DNA of 60,233 bases from Candidatus Synechococcus spongiarum SP3 (GTDB lineage: Bacteria; Cyanobacteriota; Cyanobacteriia; PCC-6307; Cyanobiaceae): the NCBI GenBank assembly GCA_001007665.1, contig JXQG01000003.1, positions 1-60,233 on the forward strand, given 5' to 3'. A program made the translations under genes and the position numbers. This document shows positions 43,840-53,570 of this stretch, piece after piece; within the stretch, counting starts at the first letter, position 1; every line of letters starts with the position of its first letter. The notes under the pieces are model-generated. The model saw nothing but the letters and a program-made list of their open reading frames with translations, ran no database searches and was not told where the DNA came from.

Positions 43840-45033
43840 TCAGAGGGTCTTGAGCCAGGCCCCCACCCGCTGGGCCGCCTCTGTCAGGCGGGGTTCCTCT
43901 GCCACCAGAGCCAGTCGCACATGGTGCTGTCCTGCTGTGCCAAAACCACTGCCGGGGGTGAAGGCCACGCCCGTATCCTGCACCAGCCTGAGGCAAAAGG
44001 ACAGGCTGTCCATGGCGCCCACGACGCTGGGCAGGTGGTCCCAGAGGTAGAGAGCCATGGGGCGGGGGGCCACGGGCCAGCCTGCGGCCGCCATGGCCTG
44101 CACCATGTGGTCACGGCGGCGGCGGTAGAGGCTGCGGAGATGCACAGGCCAATCCTCCAGATGATCCAGCGCCACCATGGCCCCGGCCTGAATGGCCACG
44201 GACTGGTTGAAATCAATCCAGGCCTTCACCTGTTTCAGGGCCTGGATCAAGGGGGTTGCCCCCACGGCAAAGGCAATGCGGAATCCACCCATGCACCAGC
44301 TCTTGGAGAAGGAGAAAAATTCAATGCCCCGCTCCTGCCAGCCCGGTGAACGCAGCAGGCAGGGGGCCTCCCCATCCAGGGCCAGGTCCACGTAGGGATT
44401 GTCGTGGGCCACCAGGATGTCGTGGTGATGGGCCATGGTCATGGCCTCGTCCAGCCAGTCCTGCGCCCCCACGGTGGCAGTGGGGTTATGGGGGAAGCCA
44501 AACACCATCAGCCGCAACGATTCCCGCTCCCCAGGGCTGAGGGACGCAAAGGGAGGACGCCAGCCGTCCTCCGGACGCAGGGGCAGCCGCTGAATGCGGG
44601 CGGAGGCCAATTGCAGGCCACCCAGGTGGGAGGGGTAGCCAGGATCCAGGATGAGCCCATGGTCGCCGGGCTCCAACACAGCCAGGGGGAAGTGGGCCGT
44701 GCCTTCCTGGGAACCCACCAGCAGCAGCACCTGGGTGTCGGGGTCCGCCGTCACGCCAAAGCGGCGCTGGATCCAGGCGGCCACGCTGACCCGCAAGGGG
44801 TAGGTGGCGGCATGGAGGCAATAGGTGGCACTGGAGCGCTGCCCCAACTGCTGGGCCATGGCGGCCGTCACCTGAAATGGGGGTGGCTGATCGGTACACC
44901 CGAGGGAGAGGTCAATCAGGTGGTGGCCATGGTGGCGACGGGCCTCCGCCTTGGCCCGGTCCATGGCGCTGAACACATCGCTGCGCCCGCCAAAGCGGTG
45001 CGCCAGAGCAGAGGGCAACTCAGAGGTGGGCAT
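43840..45033 (-). CDS. PLP-dependent class I/II aminotransferase
   Basis: The 397-residue fold-type I aminotransferase has HLIDLSLGCTDQPPP at the N-terminus, LLVGSQEGTAHFPLAVLEPGD-type cofactor loop (~100-120), FGFPHNPTATVG (substrate Asn-Pro), VAHDNPYVDL (Asp for the pyridine N), and FFSFSKSWCMGGFRIAF with the PLP Lys. It resembles LL-diaminopimelate aminotransferase-like enzymes but the true substrate is unknown. ATG 45033 overlaps the thioredoxin stop by 14 bases. Cys follows the PLP Lys at a place where relatives often have Tyr or Asn. Confidence 0.87.
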   Translation of the reverse strand: MPTSELPSALAHRFGGRSDVFSAMDRAKAEARRHHGHHLIDLSLGCTDQPPPFQVTAAMAQQLGQRSSATYCLHAATYPLRVSVAAWIQRRFGVTADPDTQVLLLVGSQEGTAHFPLAVLEPGDHGLILDPGYPSHLGGLQLASARIQRLPLRPEDGWRPPFASLSPGERESLRLMVFGFPHNPTATVGAQDWLDEAMTMAHHHDILVAHDNPYVDLALDGEAPCLLRSPGWQERGIEFFSFSKSWCMGGFRIAFAVGATPLIQALKQVKAWIDFNQSVAIQAGAMVALDHLEDWPVHLRSLYRRRRDHMVQAMAAAGWPVAPRPMALYLWDHLPSVVGAMDSLSFCLRLVQDTGVAFTPGSGFGTAGQHHVRLALVAEEPRLTEAAQRVGAWLKTL

Positions 45034-45409
45034 CCAGAAAAGCCTGTAGCTGCTTTTGAGAAAGCGCGCCCTCATGGCGAGCCATCACCTCCCCCCCACG
45101 AAACACCAGGAGGGAAGGAATCCCCTGAACTTTGTACTGATCTCGCGTCACAGGATTGGGATCCACCTCCATCTTCATCACCAGCAGCCTGTCGCCATAG
45201 GTGGTGACAGCCCAGTCCATCAAGGGCGCCACCAACCGGCAAGGCCCGCACCACGGGGCCCAGAAATCCACAAGGACCGGCAGATCGGCACGGAGGACAG
45301 CGGCCGCAAAGTCCGCATCGGTGACATCCTTGACGGCCACGGAACACTGGCGAGTTTTAGGATTGTATGCATGGCGCTCGTCCTTTCGAGGCTGAGGAAA
45401 AGTCTCCAT
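45020..45409 (-). CDS. trxA: thioredoxin
   Basis: The protein has the classical thioredoxin core: VLVDFWAPWCGPCRLVAPLMDW with active site Cys54-Gly-Pro-Cys57 (from the ATG), the cis-Pro in GIPSLLVF, and the final helix. It reduces disulfides in the cytosol. From ATG 45409 it is 129 residues with an unconserved 23-residue leader; GTG 45340 would give a canonical ~106-residue protein. AGGGA lies 10 bases before the ATG. The ATG overlaps, on the other strand, the start of a helicase remnant, so the original promoter may have been displaced. Confidence 0.9.
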   Translation of the reverse strand: METFPQPRKDERHAYNPKTRQCSVAVKDVTDADFAAAVLRADLPVLVDFWAPWCGPCRLVAPLMDWAVTTYGDRLLVMKMEVDPNPVTRDQYKVQGIPSLLVFRGGEVMARHEGALSQKQLQAFLDAHL

Positions 45410-46638
45410 GAACGATCATTCCCTGATCAATCCGCTGGCCAGCCGGCAGAAGAGCGCATCACTCCGATACCGCACATCGAGACGGGTGAACTTTGCCTCG
45501 GCCGAGAACGATGTCGCGATCATCAAGGACATCAGAATCACATTGCAGGCTGTTCCTGCTGTCATCCGCGAGAAGAACTGGGTCATCGACCGTATCGGTC
45601 CAGAATCTGAGCACTCGGTTCAGGATCACAATCTCTCGACTCCGCTCCACACTGAACGGTTGGCAGACCTGAATGGGGCAGAGACTCGGTGATTTGCAAT
45701 TCCGTCTGGAGGCCCAGGGGCTTCAGGCCATTGTCGAGAAGTGCCCAATTGAGCTTCTTGCACGGGATGAGTGGGGAGGCGTGGGGGACATGGCGCAAAT
45801 CCTTGCCGCCTTTGTCTCTCCCAATGAGCCGGCGGTGGCCCGTGCTCTGAAGGATGCCGGACGTCTACTGGAGAGGGGAGGCCACAACAGCTTGATGGAC
45901 GGTTACCAATCATGTGATCCGGGCCGGGCCTACCTCCTCGCTGCCGCCATCTGGTCTGCCATGGCCGGCCTTGCCCTCACCTGTGCCGAGCCACCAGCAT
46001 CGTTCGAGAGGGAAGGTCAGAAGATCAGGGGACCCGGTCGCATCACCAGCGAAGGCCTTGCCACCTGCCTTGATTCGACGCTATTCCTTGCCGCAGCCCC
46101 ATAGGCTGCTGACCTCAATCCCGTTGTCCTCTTCTCCCATGGCCATGCATGGGTTGGCTTTTGGGTCGTCAAAAGGGGTTTTGGCCATGGGACCGAACCG
46201 GACGTGGTTGCTGTGCGCAAAGCTGTGCAGTCTCGTGAGTTCATTCCCATTGAGACGACATTGCTGACTCGCCATCCTGCCATCAACTTCAAGTTGGCCC
46301 CGATCTCAACGGTAAGCTCACCATGAATTTTGGGGCACTCAATAACGAAGGTGGAGAGAAGCGTCTCAATGTTGCCATTACCCGCGCTTGGCGTGAACTG
46401 CATATCTTCTCCTCGATTCGAGCAGACGATATTGACCTCGACAGAGTATGACGGCGCAACCTATCACGCCTCAGCCACTGCCCGTGACCGTGATAAAGCT
46501 CGGCAAGCCGTGTCGGAAGATTTGGGCTGGACGATTTTTCGGGTATGGTCGACTGACTGGTTTCGGAGCCCAGCCCATGTTACCGACCAGCTCCATGGGA
46601 AACTGGCGCAACTGCTTCAACAATCGCGTTCCTGCTGA
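45408..46638 (+). pseudogene. collapsed DUF4011-type helicase with C-terminal REase_MTES_1575-like domain
   Basis: Segments of one very large protein follow in order. The N-terminal DUF4011-like region reads YRTSRRVNFASAENDVAIIK and WVIDRIGPESEH (45470-45610), then after a frameshift RDEWGGVGDMAQILAAFVSP (45673-46100). A transglutaminase-like block STLFLAAA, an in-frame TAG (46102-46104), then VVLFSHGHAWVGFWVVKRG continues. At about 46300 the frame jumps to MNFGALNNEGGEKRLNVAIT, the final superfamily 1 helicase motif, so most of the motor is deleted. After another jump, YDGATYHASATARDRDKARQ and TIFRVWSTDWF represent the Vsr-like nuclease domain. The intact protein would exceed 1,500 residues. 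Confidence 0.8.
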
Positions 46639-46661
46639 TTCAACAATCGCGTTCCTGCTGA
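46616..46661. repeat. perfect 23-bp tandem duplication at the helicase remnant stop
   Basis: Two identical 23-base units (46616-46638 and 46639-46661). The first ends with the stop of the nuclease-like segment, so the last codons and stop are duplicated, as at 5065-5106. Confidence 0.95.
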
Positions 46662-46796
46662 AGATGGGTCTGCCTTCCTGCAAACTCACCTGAAGCTTGA
46701 GATGTTTACACGCTGTTATCTTCTCCCGTGCCCACAGGGCATCGCGTCAAAGAAGGTTGCACTGCGGGAATCCTGGGTACGTTTGCACCCTGCACC

Positions 46797-47087
46797 ATGT
46801 TGAGCCAAGCCCAACTGGCTCGGGCCCAAGGCCGTGCCTCGGTCAGTACGGAGCTTCATGCTCTCTGCCTTCAGGGCCATCCCCTGGATAAAACGCTCCT
46901 GGACCACCATGAGCAGCGCTGCCGCCAGGATCATGACGAACGGCTGGAGATTGTCCATAGCCTGGGACGTCAGCCCGATCCCCACTTGAACCACTACCTG
47001 GAGGGCCAGCTGGAGCGCCTGAAGCTGGTGCGGCTTGCGCTGGAACGGGGTCGTGATCCCGGCCTCGTTCCTGGCATGGGGGAGTGA
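46797..47087 (+). CDS. small hypothetical protein coupled to the phospholipase D gene
   Basis: The 96-residue, His-, Arg- and Gln-rich protein (ARAQGRASVSTELHALCLQG, HHEQRCRQDHDERLEIVHSL, LNHYLEGQLERLKLVRLALE) is predicted helical and cytosolic, with no family I recognise. Evidence that it is real: its TGA overlaps the ATG of the phospholipase D gene (TGATG at 47085-47089), and the antisense frame is poorer. It may act with that lipoprotein, but function is unknown. Confidence 0.6.
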   Translation: MLSQAQLARAQGRASVSTELHALCLQGHPLDKTLLDHHEQRCRQDHDERLEIVHSLGRQPDPHLNHYLEGQLERLKLVRLALERGRDPGLVPGMGE

Positions 47088-48511
47088 TGTCCATTTCCCT
47101 CTTCGTTGCCGCCCCCCTGGCGCTGTTGCTGGCATCCTGCGCGGCAACCTCCACGTTTGTGGGGCAACAACAGGCTGCGGGCCCTGCTGCTGCCGCCGAC
47201 GGCATCAGCGTCTACTTCAATCAACGGCGCCAGGCCCGCTACCGTAGCCCCCTCACGGACACCCTGCGCCAGGGAGACGACCTGGAGCAGGTGGTGTTGG
47301 ATGCCGTTGCCGGGGCGCGGAGCAGCGTCAGCCTGGCGGTGCAGGAGTTGACCCTGCCCCGCATCGCCCAGGCCCTCGTGGAGCGGCACCGCGCCGGGGT
47401 ACACGTGCGGGTGGTGCTGGAGAACAGCTACTCCACCCCGTGGAGCCGTCAGCATCCGTCCGAGTTGGACGACCATGCGCGGCACCGCTGGCAACGGCTC
47501 CACGATCTGTCGGACGGCGACCAGGACGGCACCGTCACCCAGGCTGAGCGCCGGGCGGGGGATGCGGTGGCCCTGCTGCTGGAGGGCGGTGTGCCCCTGC
47601 TGGACGACACAGCAGACGGCAGTGCCGGCAGCGGGCTGATGCACCACAAGTTCCTGGTGGTGGATGGCCGGGAGGTGGTCACCGGCTCCGCCAATTTCAC
47701 CAGCTCCGGCATCCATGGCGATGCTGGCGCCCCCAGTTCCCGGGGCAACGCCAACCATATGGTGAGGATTCACTCCACCGCCCTGGCCGGTCTGTTTGAA
47801 GAGGAATTTTCCCGCCTCTGGGGGGACGGCCCCGGCGGACGGGAAGACGGCCGCTTTGGCCTGGGCAAGGGTGGCGGCGGCAGCGTTCGGCTTCGGCAGG
47901 GGGACGGCCGGTTGGAGGTGCTTTTTGCCCCCCATCCCCGGAAAGACGGCAACAACGGTCTTGCCTTCATTGAACAGGTGCTGGCCATGGCCAGGACCCA
48001 GGTGGACATGGCCCTGTTTGTGTTCAGCGATCAAGGCATTGCCGACCGTCTGGAGACCCTGGCCCAGCGGGGCGTCAACATCCGCCTCCTGGTGGATCCA
48101 GGCTTTGCCACCCGCAGCTACAGCGAACTCCTGGACTTGGCAGGAGTGGTCCGCCCCGACCGTCGCTGCCGCGTCGAGGCGGGCAACAAGCCCTGGCCAC
48201 CGGGTTTGGCGGAAGTAGGCATTCCCCAGCTTCCGCGGGGAGACAAGCTCCACCACAAGTTTGCGGTGGTGGACAACACCACGGTGATCACCGGCAGCTT
48301 CAACTGGAGCCCCTCGGCGGCCCATCAAAACGACGAGACGCTGCTGGTGATCAAGCATCCCAAGCTGGCTGCCGCCTTTGATCGTGAATTCAGCCGCCTC
48401 TGGCAAAACGCGGAACTGGGCATCACGCCCCGCCTGCAGAGCCAGCTGGAGCGTGATCGGTTGCGCTGCCCGGAAACCGTGAACCTTGCACCCCCCTCAG
48501 CCCTCCTGTAG
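47087..48511 (+). CDS. phospholipase D-family lipoprotein with an EF-hand-like insertion
   Basis: The 474-residue protein has a lipobox (LLASC, Cys18), so it should be membrane-anchored outside the plasma membrane. Two HKD motifs mark the PLD fold: HHKFLVVDGREVVTGSANF (His186, Lys188, Asp193) and HHKFAVVDNTTVITGSFNW (His389, Lys391, Asp396). Between the first strands and the first HKD lies DGDQDGTVTQAE (143-154), a perfect EF-hand loop (D-x-D-x-DG-x-I/V-x3-E). The family includes phosphodiesterases for phospholipids, cardiolipin synthesis and nucleic acids; the substrate is not predictable. Calcium control is inference from the loop. Confidence 0.88.
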   Translation: MSISLFVAAPLALLLASCAATSTFVGQQQAAGPAAAADGISVYFNQRRQARYRSPLTDTLRQGDDLEQVVLDAVAGARSSVSLAVQELTLPRIAQALVERHRAGVHVRVVLENSYSTPWSRQHPSELDDHARHRWQRLHDLSDGDQDGTVTQAERRAGDAVALLLEGGVPLLDDTADGSAGSGLMHHKFLVVDGREVVTGSANFTSSGIHGDAGAPSSRGNANHMVRIHSTALAGLFEEEFSRLWGDGPGGREDGRFGLGKGGGGSVRLRQGDGRLEVLFAPHPRKDGNNGLAFIEQVLAMARTQVDMALFVFSDQGIADRLETLAQRGVNIRLLVDPGFATRSYSELLDLAGVVRPDRRCRVEAGNKPWPPGLAEVGIPQLPRGDKLHHKFAVVDNTTVITGSFNWSPSAAHQNDETLLVIKHPKLAAAFDREFSRLWQNAELGITPRLQSQLERDRLRCPETVNLAPPSALL

Positions 48512-48573
48512 CCAGAATGAGATCCATAAGATTACCGCCAAAAGCAAGTGCTGATCGGGAATTTCAGCGCTTC

Positions 48574-48595
48574 GGCACTATTGCATGTAAGCCCC
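48574..48595. repeat. palindromic motif copy A
   Basis: GGCACTATTGCATG followed by TAAGCCCC, the most diverged of four related palindromic elements. In the matching frame it reads RFGTIACKP. Confidence 0.5.
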
Positions 48596-48631
48596 TTTTG
48601 GAAATCAGTGGTGAAGAGGGTTCCAAGGTTT

Positions 48632-48654
48632 GGCACTTACGCATATAAGTCCCC
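48632..48654. repeat. palindromic motif copy B
   Basis: GGCACTTACGCA followed by TATAAGTCCCC; ACTTA and TAAGT pair, flanked by GG and CC. In the matching frame it reads RFGTYAYKSP. Confidence 0.65.
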
Positions 48655-48865
48655 TGAGTTGGCCCATCGTCTCCTTGAATATCGTCCCACACGGGCCTCT
48701 TTTCCCGACGTCATTGGGTCTGCTGGCAGAGGGAATCTCGATCCGGAGTGGTTAGGGATCCATCTGCCGAGACAATCGTTTTGCAAGTTTCGGATATACC
48801 CGGGAAACAGGTTTTCCTCAATTCACCACTCACTCTGTTGACCAACCAGCGGCATCCCCAATCCT

Positions 48866-48879
48866 GTCACTATTGCTAC
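48866..48879 (+). promoter_or_regulatory. possible NtcA-like site upstream of ureD
   Basis: GTC-N8-TAC resembles the NtcA consensus GTA-N8-TAC with one mismatch, 58 bases before ureD. Urease genes are commonly nitrogen-controlled in cyanobacteria. No convincing -10 box at the expected spacing was found, so this is weak. Confidence 0.25.
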
Positions 48880-48936
48880 AGAGTGCCCCTCGCTGGCCTG
48901 CCAGGATTCGACTCTTCTCTAACGGAAGGCACAGCC

Positions 48937-49857
48937 GTGGGTCGGCAATGCTGGCAAGGAAATGCCTCCGTCCGATTCTATCGATCTGGTGGGCAGACGC
49001 TTCACCAAGGCGGTTGCACGGCGCCCTTGAAGCTGTCCCGTAGTGTTACCCATGGCAGCATCTGCCAATTGTCCCTGCTCCACACCGCAGGCGGGTTGGT
49101 GGGGGGTGATGTGCTGAACATCAACTGTCAGTTGGCGCCCCACAGCCGCGCTCTGCTCACCAGCGTGGCAGCGCAGAAGGTCTACGGCAGTGTAGGACGC
49201 TCCCGACTCCAACCGGAGGGTGCCTGGGCCCGGCAACGGATCATCTGCCGGGTGGAAGACGGGGCATGGCTCAGTTGGTTTCCCCAGGAGACGGTGGTGT
49301 TTGCTAATGGTTTGCTGCAGCAGGAGCAGCGGGTGGAACTGGAGGGATCCGGTGCTTGGCTGGGGGTGGAGGTGGTGCGGCTGGGGCGCACAGCGGCAGA
49401 TGAAACCATTGGGCGGGGCTGCTGGCGCTCGCGGCTGGAGCTGTGGCGGGGGCAGCGCCTCCTGCTGGGGGACCCCACGGCTCTCAACGGTGCCTCCCTG
49501 CAACGGCTCCATGGCCTGGCGGGGCAGGCGGTGGTGGGGATGTTGAGCTGGGCCGACAGGTTGCGGCTGGATGCCGCCGCCATCGACGCCTGCCGCCAGG
49601 CCCGTGCAGGCCTCTCTGGCGAGATGGAGGCGGGGGTGATCCACGACGACGGAGGAGACCTCCTCTGCTGCCGCTATCGGGGGGATTCCACCCAAGCGGC
49701 CCGCTGCTGGTTTGTGCGCATCTGGGCCTTGATCCACAAGTGGCGGGGCGAGCCGCCCCCCGTTCTGCCCCGTGTCTGGCCACTGCAGGACGCCCTCTTG
49801 CCGACCGGTGCAACGGCTCCCGGCACAATGGCTTCAGATGGCGTTGCCCCCTGCTGA
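48937..49857 (+). CDS. ureD: urease accessory protein UreD (UreH)
   Basis: UreD is a scaffold that, with UreF and UreG, delivers nickel to apo-urease. The 306-residue protein has [32 protein letters not shown] (core family motif), [28 protein letters not shown] and [16 protein letters not shown] 48937 was chosen because GGAAGG lies eight bases upstream and family members begin at this point; the frame continues upstream but without family features. ureA starts 2 bases after the stop. ureE, F and G are not in the window. Confidence 0.92.
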   Translation: MGRQCWQGNASVRFYRSGGQTLHQGGCTAPLKLSRSVTHGSICQLSLLHTAGGLVGGDVLNINCQLAPHSRALLTSVAAQKVYGSVGRSRLQPEGAWARQRIICRVEDGAWLSWFPQETVVFANGLLQQEQRVELEGSGAWLGVEVVRLGRTAADETIGRGCWRSRLELWRGQRLLLGDPTALNGASLQRLHGLAGQAVVGMLSWADRLRLDAAAIDACRQARAGLSGEMEAGVIHDDGGDLLCCRYRGDSTQAARCWFVRIWALIHKWRGEPPPVLPRVWPLQDALLPTGATAPGTMASDGVAPC

Positions 49858-49859
49858 CC

Positions 49860-50162
49860 ATGCACCTCACCCCTCAGGAGAAAGACAAGCTGACCACCGT
49901 CACCGCTGCCCTATTGGCGGAACGGCGTCTCAAACGCGGTCTGCGGCTCAACCACCCCGAAGCAGTGGCATGGCTCAGCTTCTGCATCCTGGAAGCGGCG
50001 CGGGACGGCAAAACTGTGGCCACGGTCATGGAGGAAGGCACCACATGGCTGGAGCGGCACCAGGTGATGGAGGGGGTGCCGGAGCTGGTCAAAGAGGTAC
50101 AGATGGAAGCCACCTTCCCCGACGGCACCAAACTGGTGACCCTCCACGAGCCCATCCGCTAA
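49860..50162 (+). CDS. ureA: urease gamma subunit
   Basis: The 100-residue gamma subunit ([20 protein letters not shown] start, [36 protein letters not shown] end) is of standard length and pattern. It forms the (alpha-beta-gamma)3 urease trimer with UreB and UreC in the cytosol. It follows ureD by 2 bases. Confidence 0.96.
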   Translation: MHLTPQEKDKLTTVTAALLAERRLKRGLRLNHPEAVAWLSFCILEAARDGKTVATVMEEGTTWLERHQVMEGVPELVKEVQMEATFPDGTKLVTLHEPIR

Positions 50163-50205
50163 GCCCACACCACACCCGTTGACAAACCGCCCCGGCCTGC
50201 CTCCC

Positions 50206-50514
50206 ATGATTCCCGGCGAACTGCTGCCTGAACCCGGCGTCATCCTGCTCAATGCAGACCGGCCTACCCACGAAGTGAGGGTGGCCAACCCAGGGGACCG
50301 CCCCATTCAGGTGGGGTCCCACTTCCACTTCCATGAGGTGAACAGCGTCTTGAAGTTTGACCGGGAGTCCTGCCGGGGGATGCGTCTGGATCTTCCGGCA
50401 GGGACCGCCATGCGCTTTGAGCCAGGTGAGGAGCGGCTGGTGCGGCTGATTCCCATGGCGGGGCAGCGCCGCATCATGGGCTTCAACGGTCGCATCAATG
50501 GTTGCCTTGATTAA
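50206..50514 (+). CDS. ureB: urease beta subunit
   Basis: The 102-residue beta subunit begins [20 protein letters not shown] and contains [11 protein letters not shown] and [19 protein letters not shown]-like blocks, as in all urease beta chains. ATG 50206 is the family start; an upstream TTG at 50179 would add nine residues. It is a structural subunit packing on UreC. Confidence 0.96.
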   Translation: MIPGELLPEPGVILLNADRPTHEVRVANPGDRPIQVGSHFHFHEVNSVLKFDRESCRGMRLDLPAGTAMRFEPGEERLVRLIPMAGQRRIMGFNGRINGCLD

Positions 50515-50552
50515 GGCTCACCCACAGCACGCCTCTTTCTCCCCTTCCCGCC

Positions 50553-52265
50553 ATGGCCTACCCTCTGGATCGCCGCATCTACGCAGAAACCTATGGTCCC
50601 ACCGTGGGGGATCGATTGCGTTTGGCGGATACGGATTTGATCCTCGAGGTGGAGAAGGACTGTTGTGTCTATGGAGAGGAGGTGAAATTTGGCGGAGGGA
50701 AGGTGATTCGAGACGGCATGGGCCAGAGCCAGGTGAGCCGTGGGGACGGGGCCATGGATACGGTCATTACCAATGCCTTGATCATGGACTGGTGGGGCAT
50801 CGTCAAGGCGGATGTGGGCTTGCGTGACGGCAGGATTGCCGCCATCGGCAAAGGGGGGAACCCTGATATGCAGGACGAGGTCGACGTGGTGATTGGTCCG
50901 GGCACGGAGATCGTTGCCGGGGAAGGGCAGATCCTGACCGCCGGCGCCATTGACAGCCACATCCATTTCATTTGCCCCCAGCAGGTGGAGACCGCCCTGG
51001 CCAGCGGGGTGACCACCATGCTGGGAGGCGGTACCGGACCCGCCACCGGCACCAATGCCACCACCTGCACGCCGGGCGCCTTCCATCTGGCACGGATGCT
51101 GCAAGCGGCCGAGGGCCTGCCTGTGAATCTGGGTTTTTTCGGGAAGGGGAACGCCAGTACGCCGGAGGCCCTGGAGGAACAGGTGCGGGCTGGCGCCTGT
51201 GGCCTCAAGCTCCATGAGGACTGGGGAACCACCCCGGCCGCCATTGGCTGCTGCCTGATGGTGGCGGACCGCTTCGATGTGCAGGTGTGCATCCACACGG
51301 ACACCCTGAATGAAGCCGGCCATGTGGAAGACACCATTGCCGCCATTGCCGGACGCACCATTCACACCTTCCACACCGAAGGCGCTGGGGGCGGCCATGC
51401 GCCGGACATCATCCGCATTTGTGGCGAGGCCAACGTGCTGCCCTCCTCCACCAATCCCACCCGACCCTACACCGCCAACACCCTGGAGGAACACCTGGAC
51501 ATGCTGATGGTCTGTCATCACCTGGACCGCAGCATTCCCGAGGACGTGGCCTTTGCCGAATCCCGCATCCGCCGAGAAACCATTGCTGCCGAAGACATTC
51601 TCCACGACCTGGGGGCCTTCAGTATCGTTGCCAGCGATTCCCAGGCCATGGGACGGGTGGGGGAGGTGATCACCCGCACGTTCCAAACGGCCCACAAAAT
51701 GAAGGTGCAACGTGGCGCATTGCCGGAAGACAGCGACCGCAACGACAACCACCGCATCCGCCGCTACATCGCCAAGGTGACCATCAACCCCGCCATTGCC
51801 CACGGCATTGACAGCCAGGTGGGATCCGTAGAGGTGGGCAAGCTGGCGGATCTTTGCCTCTGGAAGCCCGGCTTCTTCGCCGTCAAACCTGAACTTGTGC
51901 TCAAGGGTGGCTCCATTGTTTGGGCCCAGATGGGAGATCCCAATGCCTCCATCCCCACCCCGGAGCCCGTCCGCGGGCGCCCCATGTTTGCCAGCTTTGG
52001 CGCCGCCATGGCTCCCAGTTGTCTCACCTTCGTCTCCCAAGCCGCTGTGGACGGTGATCTCCCTCACCGCCTGGGTCTGCAAACACCGTGTGTGCCTGTG
52101 TGCAACACCCGTGGGGGGATCAGCAAAGCCGCCATGAAGTTGAACACCGCTACGCCTTCCATCCAGGTGGATTCCCAAACCTATGAGGTGTTCGCTGATG
52201 GGCAACTGCTCACCTGTGACCCAGCCCAGGTGCTGCCCATGACCCAGCGGTATTTTTTATTCTAG
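50553..52265 (+). CDS. ureC: urease alpha (catalytic) subunit
   Basis: UreC hydrolyses urea to ammonia and carbamate at a dinuclear nickel site. The 570-residue protein has the Ni-bridging carbamylated Lys219 in [10 protein letters not shown], the metal His residues in [10 protein letters not shown] and the flap/active site His322-323 in MVCHHLD, where His323 is the proposed base. The length matches the family. With ureA and ureB it gives the full enzyme; nickel insertion depends on ureEFG elsewhere. Confidence 0.97.
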   Translation: MAYPLDRRIYAETYGPTVGDRLRLADTDLILEVEKDCCVYGEEVKFGGGKVIRDGMGQSQVSRGDGAMDTVITNALIMDWWGIVKADVGLRDGRIAAIGKGGNPDMQDEVDVVIGPGTEIVAGEGQILTAGAIDSHIHFICPQQVETALASGVTTMLGGGTGPATGTNATTCTPGAFHLARMLQAAEGLPVNLGFFGKGNASTPEALEEQVRAGACGLKLHEDWGTTPAAIGCCLMVADRFDVQVCIHTDTLNEAGHVEDTIAAIAGRTIHTFHTEGAGGGHAPDIIRICGEANVLPSSTNPTRPYTANTLEEHLDMLMVCHHLDRSIPEDVAFAESRIRRETIAAEDILHDLGAFSIVASDSQAMGRVGEVITRTFQTAHKMKVQRGALPEDSDRNDNHRIRRYIAKVTINPAIAHGIDSQVGSVEVGKLADLCLWKPGFFAVKPELVLKGGSIVWAQMGDPNASIPTPEPVRGRPMFASFGAAMAPSCLTFVSQAAVDGDLPHRLGLQTPCVPVCNTRGGISKAAMKLNTATPSIQVDSQTYEVFADGQLLTCDPAQVLPMTQRYFLF

Positions 52266-52784
52266 GAGGATAGTCAATTATGATCAGTCTCATCCATCGG
52301 GCATCACGAAAAATAAGGGAAGTTTAAGACAGATAGGGAAGATGTCGGCAGAGGCGGGCCGCTATTTCCTTATCATAAGTCTGTGGGAAGAGGTGTGAAC
52401 AGGCTTGAAGAATCCTGTGAACCTCGAATAATAGGGAGATGGGGGCTCAAGAGGAAAAAGGGTCCACCTCAGCAACATCCTCAAAGCCAAGGCAGTACCA
52501 AGCTTCTTTGTCCTGATTGACCCGGCGCCACTTTCGAGATCAATTCTCTGTTTCAAGAGGAGATGCAAGATCGGCAACTTTGCCAGGTCAAACTGAATCA
52601 TTGGAAGACCAACTTGAGATCTATAAGAACAGTGAAGTATCGCCTGATGATGGAGCCCGTTGCCCATTGGAAGATTTTGATCCAAACGCACGGACCAAGA
52701 GTGGATTCACAGCTTCGGATCTGGTTCTGGATGATCTGATTCTCATTTTGGACAAGTAAGACTTCAGGGGTGGTCACAAAGGAA
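52266..52784. other. gene-poor stretch between ureC and tatC
   Basis: No recognised gene. The DNA is AT-richer than its neighbours. A TTG-started frame at 52517-52759 (80 codons) is acidic near the end (LVLDDLILILDK) and could be a small protein, but it has no family signal. An AAGAGGAG ribosome-like site at 52554-52561 precedes an ATG at 52562 in a different, featureless frame. It must hold the tatC promoter. Confidence 0.45.
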
Positions 52785-53570
52785 ATGTCTATTCTTCTGT
52801 TGTCCACCCACCTCCCTCCCAAGACGCAGGCTGTGAACCCATCCGAGTTCCCCAATGAGGTGGAAATGCCCCTGTTGGACCACCTTGACGAGCTGCGCAA
52901 CCGCCTGCTGCGCGGCTTGCTGGCCATCGTCACCTGCGCGGGGCTGTGTCTAATCGGGGTGCGCCCCCTGGTGCGCCTGCTGGAGCAACCTGCCCAGGGG
53001 ATTCGTTTTCTCCAGTTGGCCCCAGGGGAATTTTTCTTTGTGTCCTTGAAAGTGGCAGGGTACGGGGGCTTGGCCCTGAGCTTGCCCTATCTAGTCTATG
53101 AAGGACTCCAGTTTATCTTGCCAGGCCTGAAACAGACGGAACGCCGCCTGGTGGTGCCGGCCGTGGCTGCCTCCACGGTGCTGTTCCTGGTTGGCGTCAC
53201 CTTTGCCTGGTGGACCCTGGTGCCGGCCGCACTCCGTTTCCTGGTGGCCTATGGTGCCGACGTGGTGGAGCCCCTCTGGTCCATTGAGCGCTACCTGGAC
53301 TTTGTCCTGCTGCTGCTGCTGGCCACGGGCCTGGCCTTTCAACTGCCGGTGCTGCAGGTGCTGTTGGGTGTGTTCGGCCTGGTTGATGCGGTTACGATGC
53401 TGAACGCCTGGCGCTGGGTTGTGCTGGGCGCAGCCCTGGCCGGCGCCGTGCTGACTCCTTCTACGGACCCCATTACCATGGTGCTCCTCAGCAGCGCCAT
53501 CACCCTTCTCTTCCTGCTGGGTGTGGGTCTGGTGGCCCTGGTGCGCTGGCGCAGGCCGCAGGCCGACTAG
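52785..53570 (+). CDS. tatC: Sec-independent protein translocase TatC
   Basis: TatC is the polytopic receptor for folded Tat substrates in thylakoid and plasma membranes. The protein has MPLLDHLDELRNRLLRG, the first conserved segment with Glu, six hydrophobic helices, LAPGEFFFVSLKVA and PYLVYEGLQFILPGLKQTERR, and the C-terminal LTPSTDPITM. The start is uncertain: ATG 52785 gives 261 residues with a 27-residue leader, while ATG 52866 starts at the conserved block. It lies near petC, whose Rieske product is a Tat substrate. It overlaps the convergent DUF3067 gene by 4 bases. Confidence 0.94.
   Translation: MSILLLSTHLPPKTQAVNPSEFPNEVEMPLLDHLDELRNRLLRGLLAIVTCAGLCLIGVRPLVRLLEQPAQGIRFLQLAPGEFFFVSLKVAGYGGLALSLPYLVYEGLQFILPGLKQTERRLVVPAVAASTVLFLVGVTFAWWTLVPAALRFLVAYGADVVEPLWSIERYLDFVLLLLLATGLAFQLPVLQVLLGVFGLVDAVTMLNAWRWVVLGAALAGAVLTPSTDPITMVLLSSAITLLFLLGVGLVALVRWRRPQAD

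Larger units (their letters stand above)
48548..48841 (+). pseudogene. 97-codon remnant frame between the PLD and urease genes
   Basis: A GTG-initiated frame reads VVKRVPRFGTYAYKSPELAH and DPEWLGIHLPR with fairly protein-like composition, but no family is recognised. It contains two copies of a palindromic motif also present near the window end. Probably a decayed gene piece; nothing else is seen between 48512 and 48860. Confidence 0.3.

Noticed and set aside
46994-48406. 470-codon minus-strand frame opposite the phospholipase D gene
   Set aside because: The plus strand has two HKD motifs and a lipobox; the minus frame has nothing.
50511-52205. 564-codon minus-strand frame opposite ureC
   Set aside because: Antisense to the urease catalytic subunit; low-complexity Gly/His content.
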